From Scylla paramamosain (Eukaryota > Arthropoda > Malacostraca > Decapoda > Portunidae), in the NCBI RefSeq assembly GCF_035594125.1, contig NC_087191.1, positions 5,901,967 to 5,965,966 of the forward strand: a stretch of DNA of 64,000 nucleotides, in the 5' to 3' direction. The position numbers were made by a program, and so were the translations under genes. The notes under the pieces are model-generated. The model searched no databases. It was not told the origin of the DNA and was given only the letters and a program-made list of their open reading frames with translations. Positions 40,110 through 49,773 of the stretch are shown piece by piece (the first letter of the stretch is position 1; each line of letters starts with the position of its first letter).

Positions 40110-40420
40110 CTATGAGTTGGAATGACATACAAGGCCTGAAAGACCTAGTACTCGACCTTGTAAACTGCGTAACAAACCTACGAGACTTCGGATACCTGAG
40201 GGAAATAGACACACAAGGGTCGGTTAGAGCGATTTAGAGGAAGAATACGGGAGTGTTACGAAACTAGCCTCTTTGAATACCGGAAAAAGCCATGATTAGG
40301 GCATTCCTGGCTACAACATCTTATTTCTGAGGGCGAGAGATCGTGACCTCCCGTTTTCCCTCACAACCTTGAAAGAAGAATAACCTTGTTTAGGTTCCAC
40401 TTCAGTTCCAAGGTTTTCTC
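40110..40420 (+). pseudogene. Possible LTR-retrotransposon gag start, decayed
   Basis: A plus frame reads MSWNDIQGLKDLVLDLVNC, then VTNLRDFGYLREIDTQGSVR before a stop. Leu-spaced helices of this sort occur near gag starts of BEL/Pao-like elements. Only a weak resemblance; it lies downstream of the LTR-like segment and its tandem-repeat leader. Confidence 0.25.
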
Positions 40421-40429
40421 CCAATCAGA

Positions 40430-40612
40430 TTATAGCACGTTGATATTCTGGCTATCATGATATTATGACTTCTAAAGTGGAACACATTTTGATCTTCCCT
40501 TTTGCAGAGATCTCCATTCTTGGAGACTTGAATGTTCACCACCAGCTTTGGCTCTCCTCTCCCTTCACAGACCATCCTGGTGAACTAGCCTTCAACTTTG
40601 CTGTCTTCCAAC
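40430..40612 (+). mobile_element. Jockey-like LINE endonuclease fragment (copy J4)
   Basis: TSKVEHILIFPFAEISILGD and NVHHQLWLSSPFTDHPGEL match copy J2 at 31053-31170. The fragment is about 180 bp and passes directly into BEL/Pao gag sequence of the opposite strand. Confidence 0.75.
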
Positions 40613-41640
40613 GACCTCCATCTTTGTGTTCATTCCTGAGATTTACACCTTTCATCATCTCAGTTAAGTTCACTATACATAACTCAAGCTCTCTGTTTTT
40701 TACCTCTTGGTTTTCACTCATTCTTTTCACTAGGTTCACTAAATCTGAGTTGGTATCACTGTCACATGCAAGGTTCACAATGTGCACCGTAGCCTTATCA
40801 ACACTACTGGTCTTCACGTTCGAATTCATATATTCTAAAACTCTCTTGTCCTGAAAAAAAAAAAGAAAAAAAATAGCAACTCTGGAAGCAGCAGTGGTTG
40901 ACACTCCTTGTGCTATAATTACCCATTCTCATTAATTCATTGGTGGCAACATCCTTTCAATGTGACAGACAACATGTTTTGTGTTAAGCTCCCTAGAGAG
41001 ATTTGCCCTTTTTAAGTCCAACCAACAATGCTCTACTTGATCAACCATCCTGATGAATCCTTTAGTATCGCCATCAGATAGCCTTTTTAAAGACTTTAGA
41101 GCACTTATCAATAATCTTACTTGCATTCCCAAATTTATCACCAAACGTTTGAACATCTCACCATAACTGCCTTCCACTACCTTCACTGCGTGAAGTGCTT
41201 CACCAGCCAGACACATTTTCAAAGCGTACGGCTAAGGTCCATGCAGACTATTCACTAAATGGCCAAAGTCTTCTTGAAAATTAGGGTAATCTCTTAGGTT
41301 GCCATCAAACTTCAAATGACTTTACTTTAATATTTGGTTTGTTTGTGTTGCTCTGTTTAGCCTATATTCTACAGATCTCAGCATGAGTTCCATTTCTGAC
41401 TTTCATTACTTAAAATATACTGTTGTGCTTCCACCTTCAAATTTTCCTCCAGATTTTTGTCACATGGAATTGATGTGGTCATCGTTTTTACTCTAACTTC
41501 TGGAACACTTTCATAAAATTTTCCTGATTATTTCTCAACACAGATAAATAATTACATCTTTGTTCTCCTTCCTTGAAGAGGAAGAGGACCTTCCCCGTCA
41601 GCCTTTCTTTGGCGTTGGTCTCTTCCTCTTGCCAACCCAT
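40613..41640 (-). pseudogene. gag: BEL/Pao gag (element A)
   Basis: From an ATG at 41640 (MGWQEEETNAKERLTGK) the minus strand shows a short N-terminal helix. Then, in another frame, LKFDGNLRDYPNFQEDFGHL and ALKMCLAGEALHAVKVVEGS appear, with the frame 41222-40932 continuing to VEHCWLDLKRANLSRELNTK. This is the DUF1759-type gag of BEL/Pao elements. The frame 40904-40620 aligns with the same part of element B (48180-47920: KATVH in both). It ends at 40612 against the LINE fragment. At least three stops or frameshifts. Confidence 0.7.
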
Positions 41641-42530
41641 GGTAACGAAGTCGAAGTTGTGGAATCAAGAAGGAATGACGAACCATAACATCAGTTTATT
41701 CACCAATATTGCATTTCGACTTGCAATTTAACAACAATAACAATATGACATCTACCCCTCCCCTTCACCCCCCAAAAAAAAAAGACAAACCACATACCAC
41801 CCAATTCCCTAAGCATACTTTCACACATACATTGTCACTAATATCACAATATCCATAATCTAATGTGCCTTTCATATCCAAATCAAACAGGAAAACAGAT
41901 AATTAATCTTTTCACCTTATATAGTGCATACACTACAATTAGGGAAAGTTCTACATCACAGGTCATTGCAGATTAACGAAATATATGGTTATGAGTTACA
42001 TATAATGAGGATGAGTGTTTTCACCAGCTTATTATACACTCACAAACTTAATTTAATAATAACTAATACTACACTCAAATACAACAACGTCCATAATGAC
42101 CTGACTTCGGTGGCCTCACCGTCGCAAGTTTTACCATACAATGGTCCAAATATCACAACATGTACCAGCATTCTCTTATGGATGCAATGGCCACACAGCT
42201 TTAGCTTGGCTCTGAAAGCCGGGCACACACTAAATATCCCGGGGCAGTGCCACAATAAACTATATGGCCGGGCAAAAATTTTACCATGGCTGGAATTTAT
42301 TAACTATTTTACGGTGAATGTGACAATCTTACCACGCAATTCTATAACTAAATAAAACTATACATACATTTATTAAATAAAACTATGCATAGACACAGGA
42401 ACCGAAATCTCCCTTTGAGGCCACCAGGACCTTTTCACTCCTGAACACTTCACTACAACAATGATATGGTGTTCTCAAACCCCTTGCCTCCTAACACTTA
42501 GTAGAGAACAAATACTAAAACGAACGTCGG
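41641..42530 (-). other. Probable LTR/leader of BEL/Pao element A
   Basis: The region upstream of the gag ATG on the minus strand contains an AATAAA (about 41693-41698) and a C/A-rich tract, as expected of an LTR plus short leader. A 143-codon plus frame (41924-42355) has no motif and is probably chance. No partner LTR was found. Confidence 0.35.
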
Positions 42531-42861
42531 GGCACTTTTGAGATTGGTGGTGTTGAATACCAAGTTACAGTTTTGAGGGATACAGCCTTACGGCAGTCGC
42601 TGTGCAGGAATGTAACAGGGAGGCGAGTTGTCTCCTATCAGCCTGTATGGTGCTGGGGAATTGGCGCCGCAGAAATATTCGCCAATGCGGAGATTAAGCT
42701 TGTCATTTCCGCTAGTGACCGCGATGGCACAGGTTGCACTAGCGGAGGACCTGCCAGTGTCTGGAGTTGATTTCCTTCTGGGAAATGACCTGGCAGTTGG
42801 AGAGTCTGGGCGCAACCCTCATCCGCGGATGCTGACCCGTACTGATTTTGTTTCTTACTAG
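42531..42861 (+). pseudogene. Gypsy protease fragment of the SCAN-gag family (copy 4)
   Basis: Frames read FEIGGVEYQVTVLRDTALRQ (42573 frame) and LPVSGVDFLLGNDLAVGES (42628 frame), matching 1064-1300 of copy 1. It retains about 100 bp between the two motifs that copy 1 has lost. No other part of the element is nearby, so it is an isolated scrap beside the jockey-like LINE. Confidence 0.6.
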
Positions 42862-42925
42862 TATGTACCAGGCGTAGTGAACACCCCGGCGTCGGTTGCC
42901 CGGGCGATCTGTGACTCCTGGGCTC

Positions 42926-43469
42926 GACTTTCCAGAGAAAGGGATGAATGATTGAGAATACTGGTTAACTCTTGCATTAGAGTGGTGGACCAAATAGGGG
43001 AAGAGAAAGAAGAAAGTCTTGTGCAGCGAGGCCGCGGGAGGAGGGGAGGCATGTAGTTATCAAGATCAGAAGAGCAGTTAGCATGAAAATAGTGGTAGAA
43101 GACAGCTAGAGATGCAACATTGCAGCGATGAGAGAGATGCTGAAGACAGTCAGTTAGAGGAGAGGAGTTTATGAGACGAAAAGCTTTCGATTCCACTCTG
43201 TCTATAAGAGCGGTATGAGTGGAACACCCCCAGACATGTGAAGCATACTCCATACATGGACGGATAAAACCCCTGTACAGAGCTAGCAGGTGGGAGGGGG
43301 GGGGATGAGAAAAACTCCAGGAGACGTTTCAGAACGCCTAACTTCATAGAAGCAGTTTTAGCTAGAGATGAGATGTGAAGTTTCCAGCTCAGATTATAAG
43401 TAGAGGACAGACCGAGGATGTTCATTGTAGAAGAGGGGGACAGTTGAGTGTCGTTGAAGAAGAGGGGAT
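42926..43469 (-). mobile_element. Jockey-like LINE J5, distal half
   Basis: Minus frames 43425-43150 and 43253-42858 carry LGLSSTYNLSWKLHISSLAK, MEYASHVWGC, ESKAFRLINSSPLTDCL and NQYSQSFIPFSGK-like sequence. The element is broken at 43469 by the CR1 insertion and continues at 45041. The left end stops inside coding sequence at 42926, next to the gypsy protease scrap. Confidence 0.82.
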
Positions 43470-45040
43470 ACAGGAGATAGATAGGCTAAAAAAGTTCAAG
43501 TCACCAGGACCTGATGAAATATATCCCAGAGTACTTAAGGAATGTAAAGAGATTATTAGTGAGCCGTTAGTTTCTGTCTTTAGGAAATCACTGGAGTCGG
43601 GTGAGGTACCAGTAATGTGGAGGCAGGCTAATGTAGTAACCATCTTTAAGAAAGGAGATAAAACTTTAGCGTCTAATTATAGACCTGTCAGCTTAACTTC
43701 AGTTGTAGGTAAAATGTTAGAGTCAATAATAGCAAGGAACATTAGGGAACATTAAGACAACCATAACTTGATCAATCAGTCACGGCATGGCTTCACGAAG
43801 GGGAAGTCTTGCCTGACAAACTTGTTAAGTTTTTACAGTAGGGTGTACGAGGCAGTAGATAATGGTGATAGTTATGATATCTTATATCTGGACTTTAGTA
43901 AAGCATTTGACAAGGTACCCCATCAAAGGCTCCTGAGAAAGGTTAGGGCACACGGGATAGATGGGAAGGTGTTAGGCTGGATAAGGTCATGGCTTAGTGA
44001 CAGGCGACAGAGAGTGGTAATAAACGGCTCGAAATCCGAGTGGGGTCATGTAATTAGTGGGGTGCCACAGGGATCAGTATTAGGGCCATTGTTATTTCTA
44101 ATGTATATCAATGACTTGGATAGTGGAATTAGTAGTGATGTTAGTAAATTTGCGGATGACACAAAGATAGGTAGATTAATTAGGTCAGAATCGGATGCCA
44201 TCGCCTTGCAGGCAGACTTAGATAGAATTAATGAATGGACGGATAGATGACAAATGCAATTTAATATCAATAAATGCAAAGTGCTTAGCGTAGGTAGAGG
44301 AAACCCACACAATAGGTACACATTAGACATCCAAACTCTGGTAGGTACAGGGTACGAGAAAGATTTAGGAGTTATAGTTAGCTCTCAACTCCGTCTAGGG
44401 AAACAATGCATAGAAGCCAGAAACAAGGCAAATAGGGTACTAGGATTCATTTTTAGGAGTGTTAAAAGTAGAAGGCCGGAAGTAATATTAAAGTTATACT
44501 TGGCGCTGGTCAGACCTCATCTAGACTACGCGGTGCAGTTCTGGTCCCCACATTACAGGAAAGATATAGGTCTATTAGAATCAGTACAGAGGAGAATGAC
44601 TAAAAGGATACAGGGGATGAGGAGTATTCCTTACGAGGCGAGGTTGAAGCTGTTAAATTTACATTCTTTAGAGAGACGTAGGTTAAGAGGGGACCTGATA
44701 GAAGTCTTTAAGTGGTATAAGGGTTATAACAAGGGAGATGTAAGCAAAATTCTTAGGATCAGCAACCAGGGTAGAACAAGAAATAACGGGTTCAAGCTTG
44801 AAAAATTTAGGTTTAGGAAGGAGATAGGAAAAAATTGGTTCTCAAATAGAGTGGTAGATGAATGGAACGGACTCAGTAATCATGTAGTTAGTGCTAGGAC
44901 ACTAGAGAGCTTTAAGAGAAGATTAGACAAGTTTATGGATGGGGATAGCAGATGAAAATAGGTAGGTGTGTTCATACAGGGACTGCCACGTGTAAGCCTG
45001 GTCGCTTCTTGCAGCTTCCCTTATTTCTTATGTTCTTATG
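43470..45040 (+). mobile_element. CR1-clade LINE copy B, reverse transcriptase and 3' tail
   Basis: One frame reads through most of an RT: KFKSPGPDEIYPRVLKE, YRPVSLTSVVGKMLES, QSRHGFTKGKSCLTNLL, ILYLDFSKAFDKVPHQRL (motif A Asp), SGVPQGSVLGPLLFLMYIND, FADDTK (motif C, 44149-44160) and the C-terminal WNGLSNHV...FKRRLDKFMDGD. It has only two stops (43753-43755 and 44248-44250). The 3' end is two exact TTCTTATG octamers (45025-45040), the CR1 hallmark. The 5' part including the endonuclease is missing, as in most CR1 insertions. It interrupts jockey-like LINE J5. Confidence 0.93.
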
Positions 45041-45427
45041 ATAGTTGTCTGGAAGGTTGTGTCGAGTTGACAGATGGAGGAATTGAGTTTTTGAGGTATT
45101 GAATAATACCAAGTTTGCTCTGCCCCAATCAGAAATTCTAGAAAGATCAGAAGTCAGGGGTTCAGTGACTTCCCTTTGTGAAATGTTTACTTCATGAAGC
45201 GTTGGACGTCTATGAAAAAGCGTGGAAAAGTGCAGGGTGGTATCATCAGCGTAGGAGTGGAAAGGACAAGAAGTTTGGTTTAGAAGGTCATGATAAGAAG
45301 AGAGTGGGTGACATGACAGAACCCTGAGGAACACCACTGTTAATAGATTTAGGAGAACAGTGACCGTCTACCACAGCAGGAATAGAACGGTCAGAAAGGA
45401 AACTTGAGATGAAGTTACAGTGAGAAA
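45041..45427 (-). mobile_element. Jockey-like LINE J5, proximal half
   Basis: The minus frame from 45337 reads CPFHSYADDTTLHFSTLFHR (motif C Tyr-Ala-Asp-Asp intact), then ISDWGRANLVLFNTSKTQF. Its DNA continues exactly into 43469 when the CR1 is removed, as judged against copy J3 at 36120-36190. The right end (45427) abuts a BEL/Pao LTR. Confidence 0.85.
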
Positions 45428-45645
45428 CGCCACGTCGTCAGTCACCGCCGCTATCCGGCTAAAGTAACTCAACCCTACAACCCTATTAAAGATTAAACTT
45501 AAACATGTATAAATATTTATGCACTGAATCTCTAAATTTCCCTACCTAATATGTTTTATCTAATTCAATAGTCCAACTCAATTACCAAGAGAGACAAAGT
45601 TGTAACTTAAACGCCACAATACGACCCGTAAATAAAGCACGCGCA
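45428..45645 (-). repeat. Truncated 3' LTR of BEL/Pao element B
   Basis: It matches 49577-49773 (GCCACGTCGTCAGTCAC, CCCTATTAAAGATTAAAC, ATAGTCCAAC and AATAAAGCACGCGCA). The missing part would lie left of 45428, where the LINE begins. Divergence from the 5' LTR is clearly higher than between the gypsy LTRs at 7667 and 16157, so this element is older. Confidence 0.82.
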
Positions 45646-47530
45646 TGTGCTTTGTTACTGCCATCACAAAAGATCATCAGTTCTGGATTGCCCACGGCGG
45701 TTGATGGTTTTATACATCTGTGAAACATCAAATTTTCCAACAAAAGCATCTCCTCAAATAGTGATTTTGCCCTCTTATATAAAACTTCATTAACGGGCTC
45801 ATCCCATCCTCTTTGTTGATTTCCACTACCTTCCATGACTATATCTCACATTAATAACTTGGCGGTAAGGGTAAAGGGAGTAATAAATCCAAGAGGATCA
45901 TACAAAGTCGCTATCTGGCCAAGTATTATGCGTTTTGTCAACAGGCGTGGCAAACGCACATCCAGTTCACATGCTGAAACATCTGGCTCAATCCTTCTTT
46001 GTTGGGTTTTCCTTGAAAAGTTTTATATTTAATTACATGACATAATTTTTAGGTTTCCAGTACAAACCCAAAACCTCTTCGTGCTCGACATCCAAAACTT
46101 TCTTATTCACGCATCTCTCATCACTAGACATGACCCATTGTTTCATAACAAATCCTCCAGCTTCCAACACTTTTCCACCTGTCTCATCCTTTCGATTGCG
46201 GTTTGTGCACCATCAAAACTCTAACACATCATCCACATAAGAGTCTTCAGTTACTGTTTTTGCAGCTAATGGGTACTCGAGATTCATCTGATCAGTTTTC
46301 TTCAGTGTTAGCATGGCTATTGCTCCTCCAGGTTTATATCCAAAAGTCACTGTCCTCAACATGTAATGATCAGGAACTTTCTCGGTGTTTGAGTCCCCCT
46401 CAGAGAAATCTATGAGTATGCATATCAAATTCTGACATTTTAACACTATTGTATATCTCCTGGATGTCCCCGACTATGCCAACTTGGTTCTGTCTGAAAT
46501 GCATGAGAACACCTTATAGATTATTTAACACATCAGGCCCTTTAGTAAGTAGATTATTAAGTGAAACACCTTGAAATGATGCTGCTGAAGTGAAAACAAT
46601 CCTCAGTGGTGTTGGCTATCATTTTGGTTTATGAACTTCATGGTGTGGCAAGTAAAGGACGGGTTCTTCATGAATTTCCATATCTCTTTTTGTCAGTTTC
46701 TGTGCAACCCATCTAGATACCATGTCACTTATTTGCTTTTGGTATATTGAACAGTATTCAGATCCCATCTGTATAAGTCTTTCCTCCGTTGCCTTTAATC
46801 AAGCCATAGCCATAGGGAAATTATTAGGTAATTTATAAGGATCTGATATCCAAGGATATTCAGAGATCCAAAACTTGTTATCCTTATCATAGTTTAAACC
46901 ATCTTCAATAAGTCTAAGTTCCCGTTCTTCCTTAATAGTTAAATTTCCAGTCAGTGAACAATCTTCACAGTTACATTCCCCACATCTTGGAGTACACTGT
47001 GTTCCTAAATTCTCAGTTAAAAAATACTTCTCGATTACCTGGTTAGGATTTGGTTGAGGCGTAAGAAGCCACCCTTCAGGCTTAGAACAAGTAACATGGT
47101 TTATCTGAACATGATAACTAACATCTCAATTGCTTCCCTCATTCAGACTTCCTGTAATACACTATCCAAAGTGATTACCCACCAGTTGAACATTACCTGT
47201 TGTCTTTATCACTTGTGGTAAAAGTGCACAATAATCAAATCCAATCAATAACTCAATACGTCCACTAGGTCTCTTCAATTGTTACTCTTGCACACCAAAC
47301 ATATCTGCAAATGGACGTCACTTGACGCGGCAGTTATTTCAGTTATGCCACCTGCATCAATTACTCTTTCCCTACCAAATCTATCTCTCAGCACTATTTT
47401 GTATATATATAACTTTCTAACTTTTTGCTTGCGCTCCAACTTTGGTTAAGTTTAAACTTATCGGTGTTTCTACGAGACCCAATTTCCGTGCCATTCTATT
47501 GGTAATCAATGTTATACTACTTCTTGGATC
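45582..47530 (-). pseudogene. pol: BEL/Pao pol: protease, reverse transcriptase and RNase H-like region
   Basis: Minus-strand pieces in order are: DPRSSITLITNRMARKLGL (aspartic protease region, about 47460-47530); a Cys-rich CTPRCGECNCEDC with TIKEERELRLIEDGLNYD, YPWISDPYKLPNNFP and VLYLPHHEVHKP (about 47008-46617); RT core with YVDDVLEF (YVDD at 46228-46239); LYDPLG and TPFTLTAKLLM (about 45850-45930); and LMIFCDGSNKAHA (about 45660). This is the standard BEL/Pao succession. The catalytic YVDD is intact but stops are scattered throughout, so no functional Pol is encoded. Confidence 0.82.
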
Positions 47531-47730
47531 ATAAAGGGTGGTATTGCTTGATCACTACTGTTCACATAGCCTGTCATGAGCTTTACTCCATTCCTTGTCA
47601 TATGGCTACTTGTAGCTCCACAGTCGGACTACCATTATTAACAAATAGAGGGTGAAGGTAAGAATGATGATATTTTTCACACTGTTCCCCATTTACAATA
47701 ACTATACTCGTACATGGATATCCTTGATTA

Positions 47731-47790
47731 CAGTTTCTTGCGAGATGTCCTTCCTTCATACACATGTAAAATATACCCTTAAATTTTAGA
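47731..47790 (-). pseudogene. Degenerate zinc knuckle of BEL/Pao gag
   Basis: The minus strand reads IFYMCMKEGHLARNC. The spacing C-x4-H-x4-C is kept, but the first Cys of a CCHC is replaced. Confidence 0.5.
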
Positions 47791-47879
47791 AATTGAAGTT
47801 TATCCTCTTTTGTCCATTGCTTAAAAGAACTACAATTCTTCAGTCATGAATATCAGATCCATGTACAGAACACCATTTA

Positions 47880-48960
47880 AAATTGCCTCTGGGTGCAAAC
47901 TTTGAGGCACTGTTACTTGCTATTTCCTGAAACCTTTCATTAATAGTAGGGACATTTTAGCTAAGCTTTCTAGCACCTGACATTGAAATCTTTCCAGCCC
48001 TCTTGCTAACTGTTTCACAACTTCTGCAAGTTCTGACTCCTTGGAGTTACCCTGTTCAGGCACATGAACCGTTGCCTTAGCACTTACCTTCGAGTCATCT
48101 TGTAAATACTCTATTGCCTTACGCTGTTCTGTCAAGAATGTCACTGAACTTTTAAATCTGTCAGACTTTATAGACTGCACTCTTACTGCCTATTCTCTTC
48201 TCATAGTACTCAGCAATAATCTTTCCACTTTAGTAATCACAGTAGTATTTTCAACTATTGGCAACTGACCCAAATTCTCGATGTCGAATCACACTTTCTC
48301 CACAGTGTTAATCATATTTATAAGCCTTTTATTGTTGCCATTAATCACTGGCTTAGTTACTCTAATATCTCCCAAAATAGAATCTATCATTTTGGATGGA
48401 TTACCATAACTCTCCTGCAGACGTGCCGTGCCCACATGCGATCATAGTTATCCAAATCTTCCACCAATTTTCTAGGTTCACCCTCCAAAGAATTCCTCAA
48501 CACATAAGAGTCTTTTCCTTGCTGAGACAAGACCAACCTTTCATAGTCGTTAACAAAGGTAGGAAATGCTCTAATAGAACCAGAAAATTTAGGAGGCTCC
48601 AGTTTCTTTATAGCTAGGGTTGGCTTCTGCTTCCCCTTCGCCTCCTCAGTAACCAAAGTATTATAAACTTCATGTCTAACATTTTTCAGTTCATTCAAGT
48701 ACTTCTGCAAAACAGCTGTAAGAGCCTCGTTTACCGCATCAACCACATTGAGGCAATCACTAACCTCGTCATATATCTGTAGCAACACTTCAACTGCCAA
48801 CCTCATATGTGCCTCCTTGAAGATGTTGACCTTCCTGATAAACCTCCTCTTGGCTGCTGTCCTGTCCTTTTTGAGCGTGTTGATGAATTGTAATTCTATT
48901 CAGGTGAAGAAACCAATTCTGCAGTGTTGGGATCCCTTTACTGATTCAACCTGTTAACAT
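47880..48960 (-). pseudogene. gag: BEL/Pao gag (element B)
   Basis: The frame 48806-48387 carries LEPPKFSGSIRAFPTFVNDY, SQQGKDSYVLRNSLEGEPRK and LDNYDRMW, a DUF1759-type gag domain. After a frameshift the helix-rich continuation 48180-47920 (SVTFLTEQRKAIEYLQDDSK) matches element A. The start probably lies near 48900-48960, where a Lys-rich helical stretch begins. It would form the particle core. Confidence 0.78.
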
Positions 48961-49384
48961 CCAAACAGTCAATTTCCCCCAAAAAAATTTAAGATGAAAC
49001 GACCAACACATGAAATCACATCACAATAAGAAAATATAGAATGCATCATTCAGTAACCAAACAAGGAAATTACATCATAATAAGAAAATACAGAATATAT
49101 CAGTCAATAACTAAGTGTATGAATCAACCATAAAATATATGAAAATAGTTGCACGAAAATAGTCAGACTCACAACATTGCCGCACCGTCTTTCGACACAA
49201 AACCCGAATTACATCAGTCAGTGAGCATAGGTCCCACAGTGATAAACAAATGGAGTCAGGACAGCAGCTAATTCACTAAACTGCTGAAATGTATATTATA
49301 ATCCTAATAACTATATACAAATGATGCACCGTCTCACCACAGGTATAGAACTGACGCAAAATTCTCCACCGGGACCCAGCCAAA
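48961..49384 (-). other. Leader of BEL/Pao element B with primer-binding-like site
   Basis: On the minus strand, directly inside the LTR end (AAACA), comes TTTGGCTGGGTCCCGG. A TGG-initiated segment complementary to a tRNA 3' end ending in CCA is expected here (about 49369-49383). The rest is AT-rich and non-coding. Confidence 0.6.
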
Positions 49385-49773
49385 TGTTTAATTTATCTCA
49401 CTCTCTCATCGCTGGAATAATTATCAATACCAATACAAAATTAACCCTGCTACTGACCCAAACCTGAATATCGTTGCATAAAGAGTCAAAAGAGATATTT
49501 AACACAAAATATAAATCCTGGACATACCTCTGATACGTCTGCATGCTGCCTAAGCTGGGCTCCTCTGAGACCCAGAAACAACAACGCCACGTCGTCAGTC
49601 ACTGCTGCTATCCGGTTAAAGTAACACAACCCTACAACCCTATTAAAGATTAAACCTAAACATGTATGAATATTTATGCGCTGAATCCATAAATTTCTGT
49701 GTCTAATACATTTTATGTAATTCAATAGTCCAACACAATTACACAATTACAACACGTAAATAAAGCACGCGCA
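49385..49773 (-). repeat. 5' LTR of BEL/Pao element B
   Basis: This 389-bp LTR has plus-strand ends TGTTTAA...CGCGCA, giving TG...CA on either strand. Its right 200 bp recur at 45428-45645. Confidence 0.75.

Larger units (their letters stand above)
45428..49773 (-). mobile_element. BEL/Pao LTR retrotransposon (element B)
   Basis: Minus-strand order is 5' LTR (49385-49773), primer-binding-like site, gag (48960-47880), knuckle remnant, protease, RT, RNase H-like end, and a truncated 3' LTR (45428-45645). The LTR pair shares CCACGTCGTCAGTCAC and about 200 bp of similar sequence. Pol is broken by many stops. The 3' LTR is cut by the jockey-like LINE J5. Confidence 0.85.

Noticed and set aside
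41924..42355. 143-codon plus frame
   Set aside because: No motif, and it lies in the probable LTR/leader of BEL/Pao element A.
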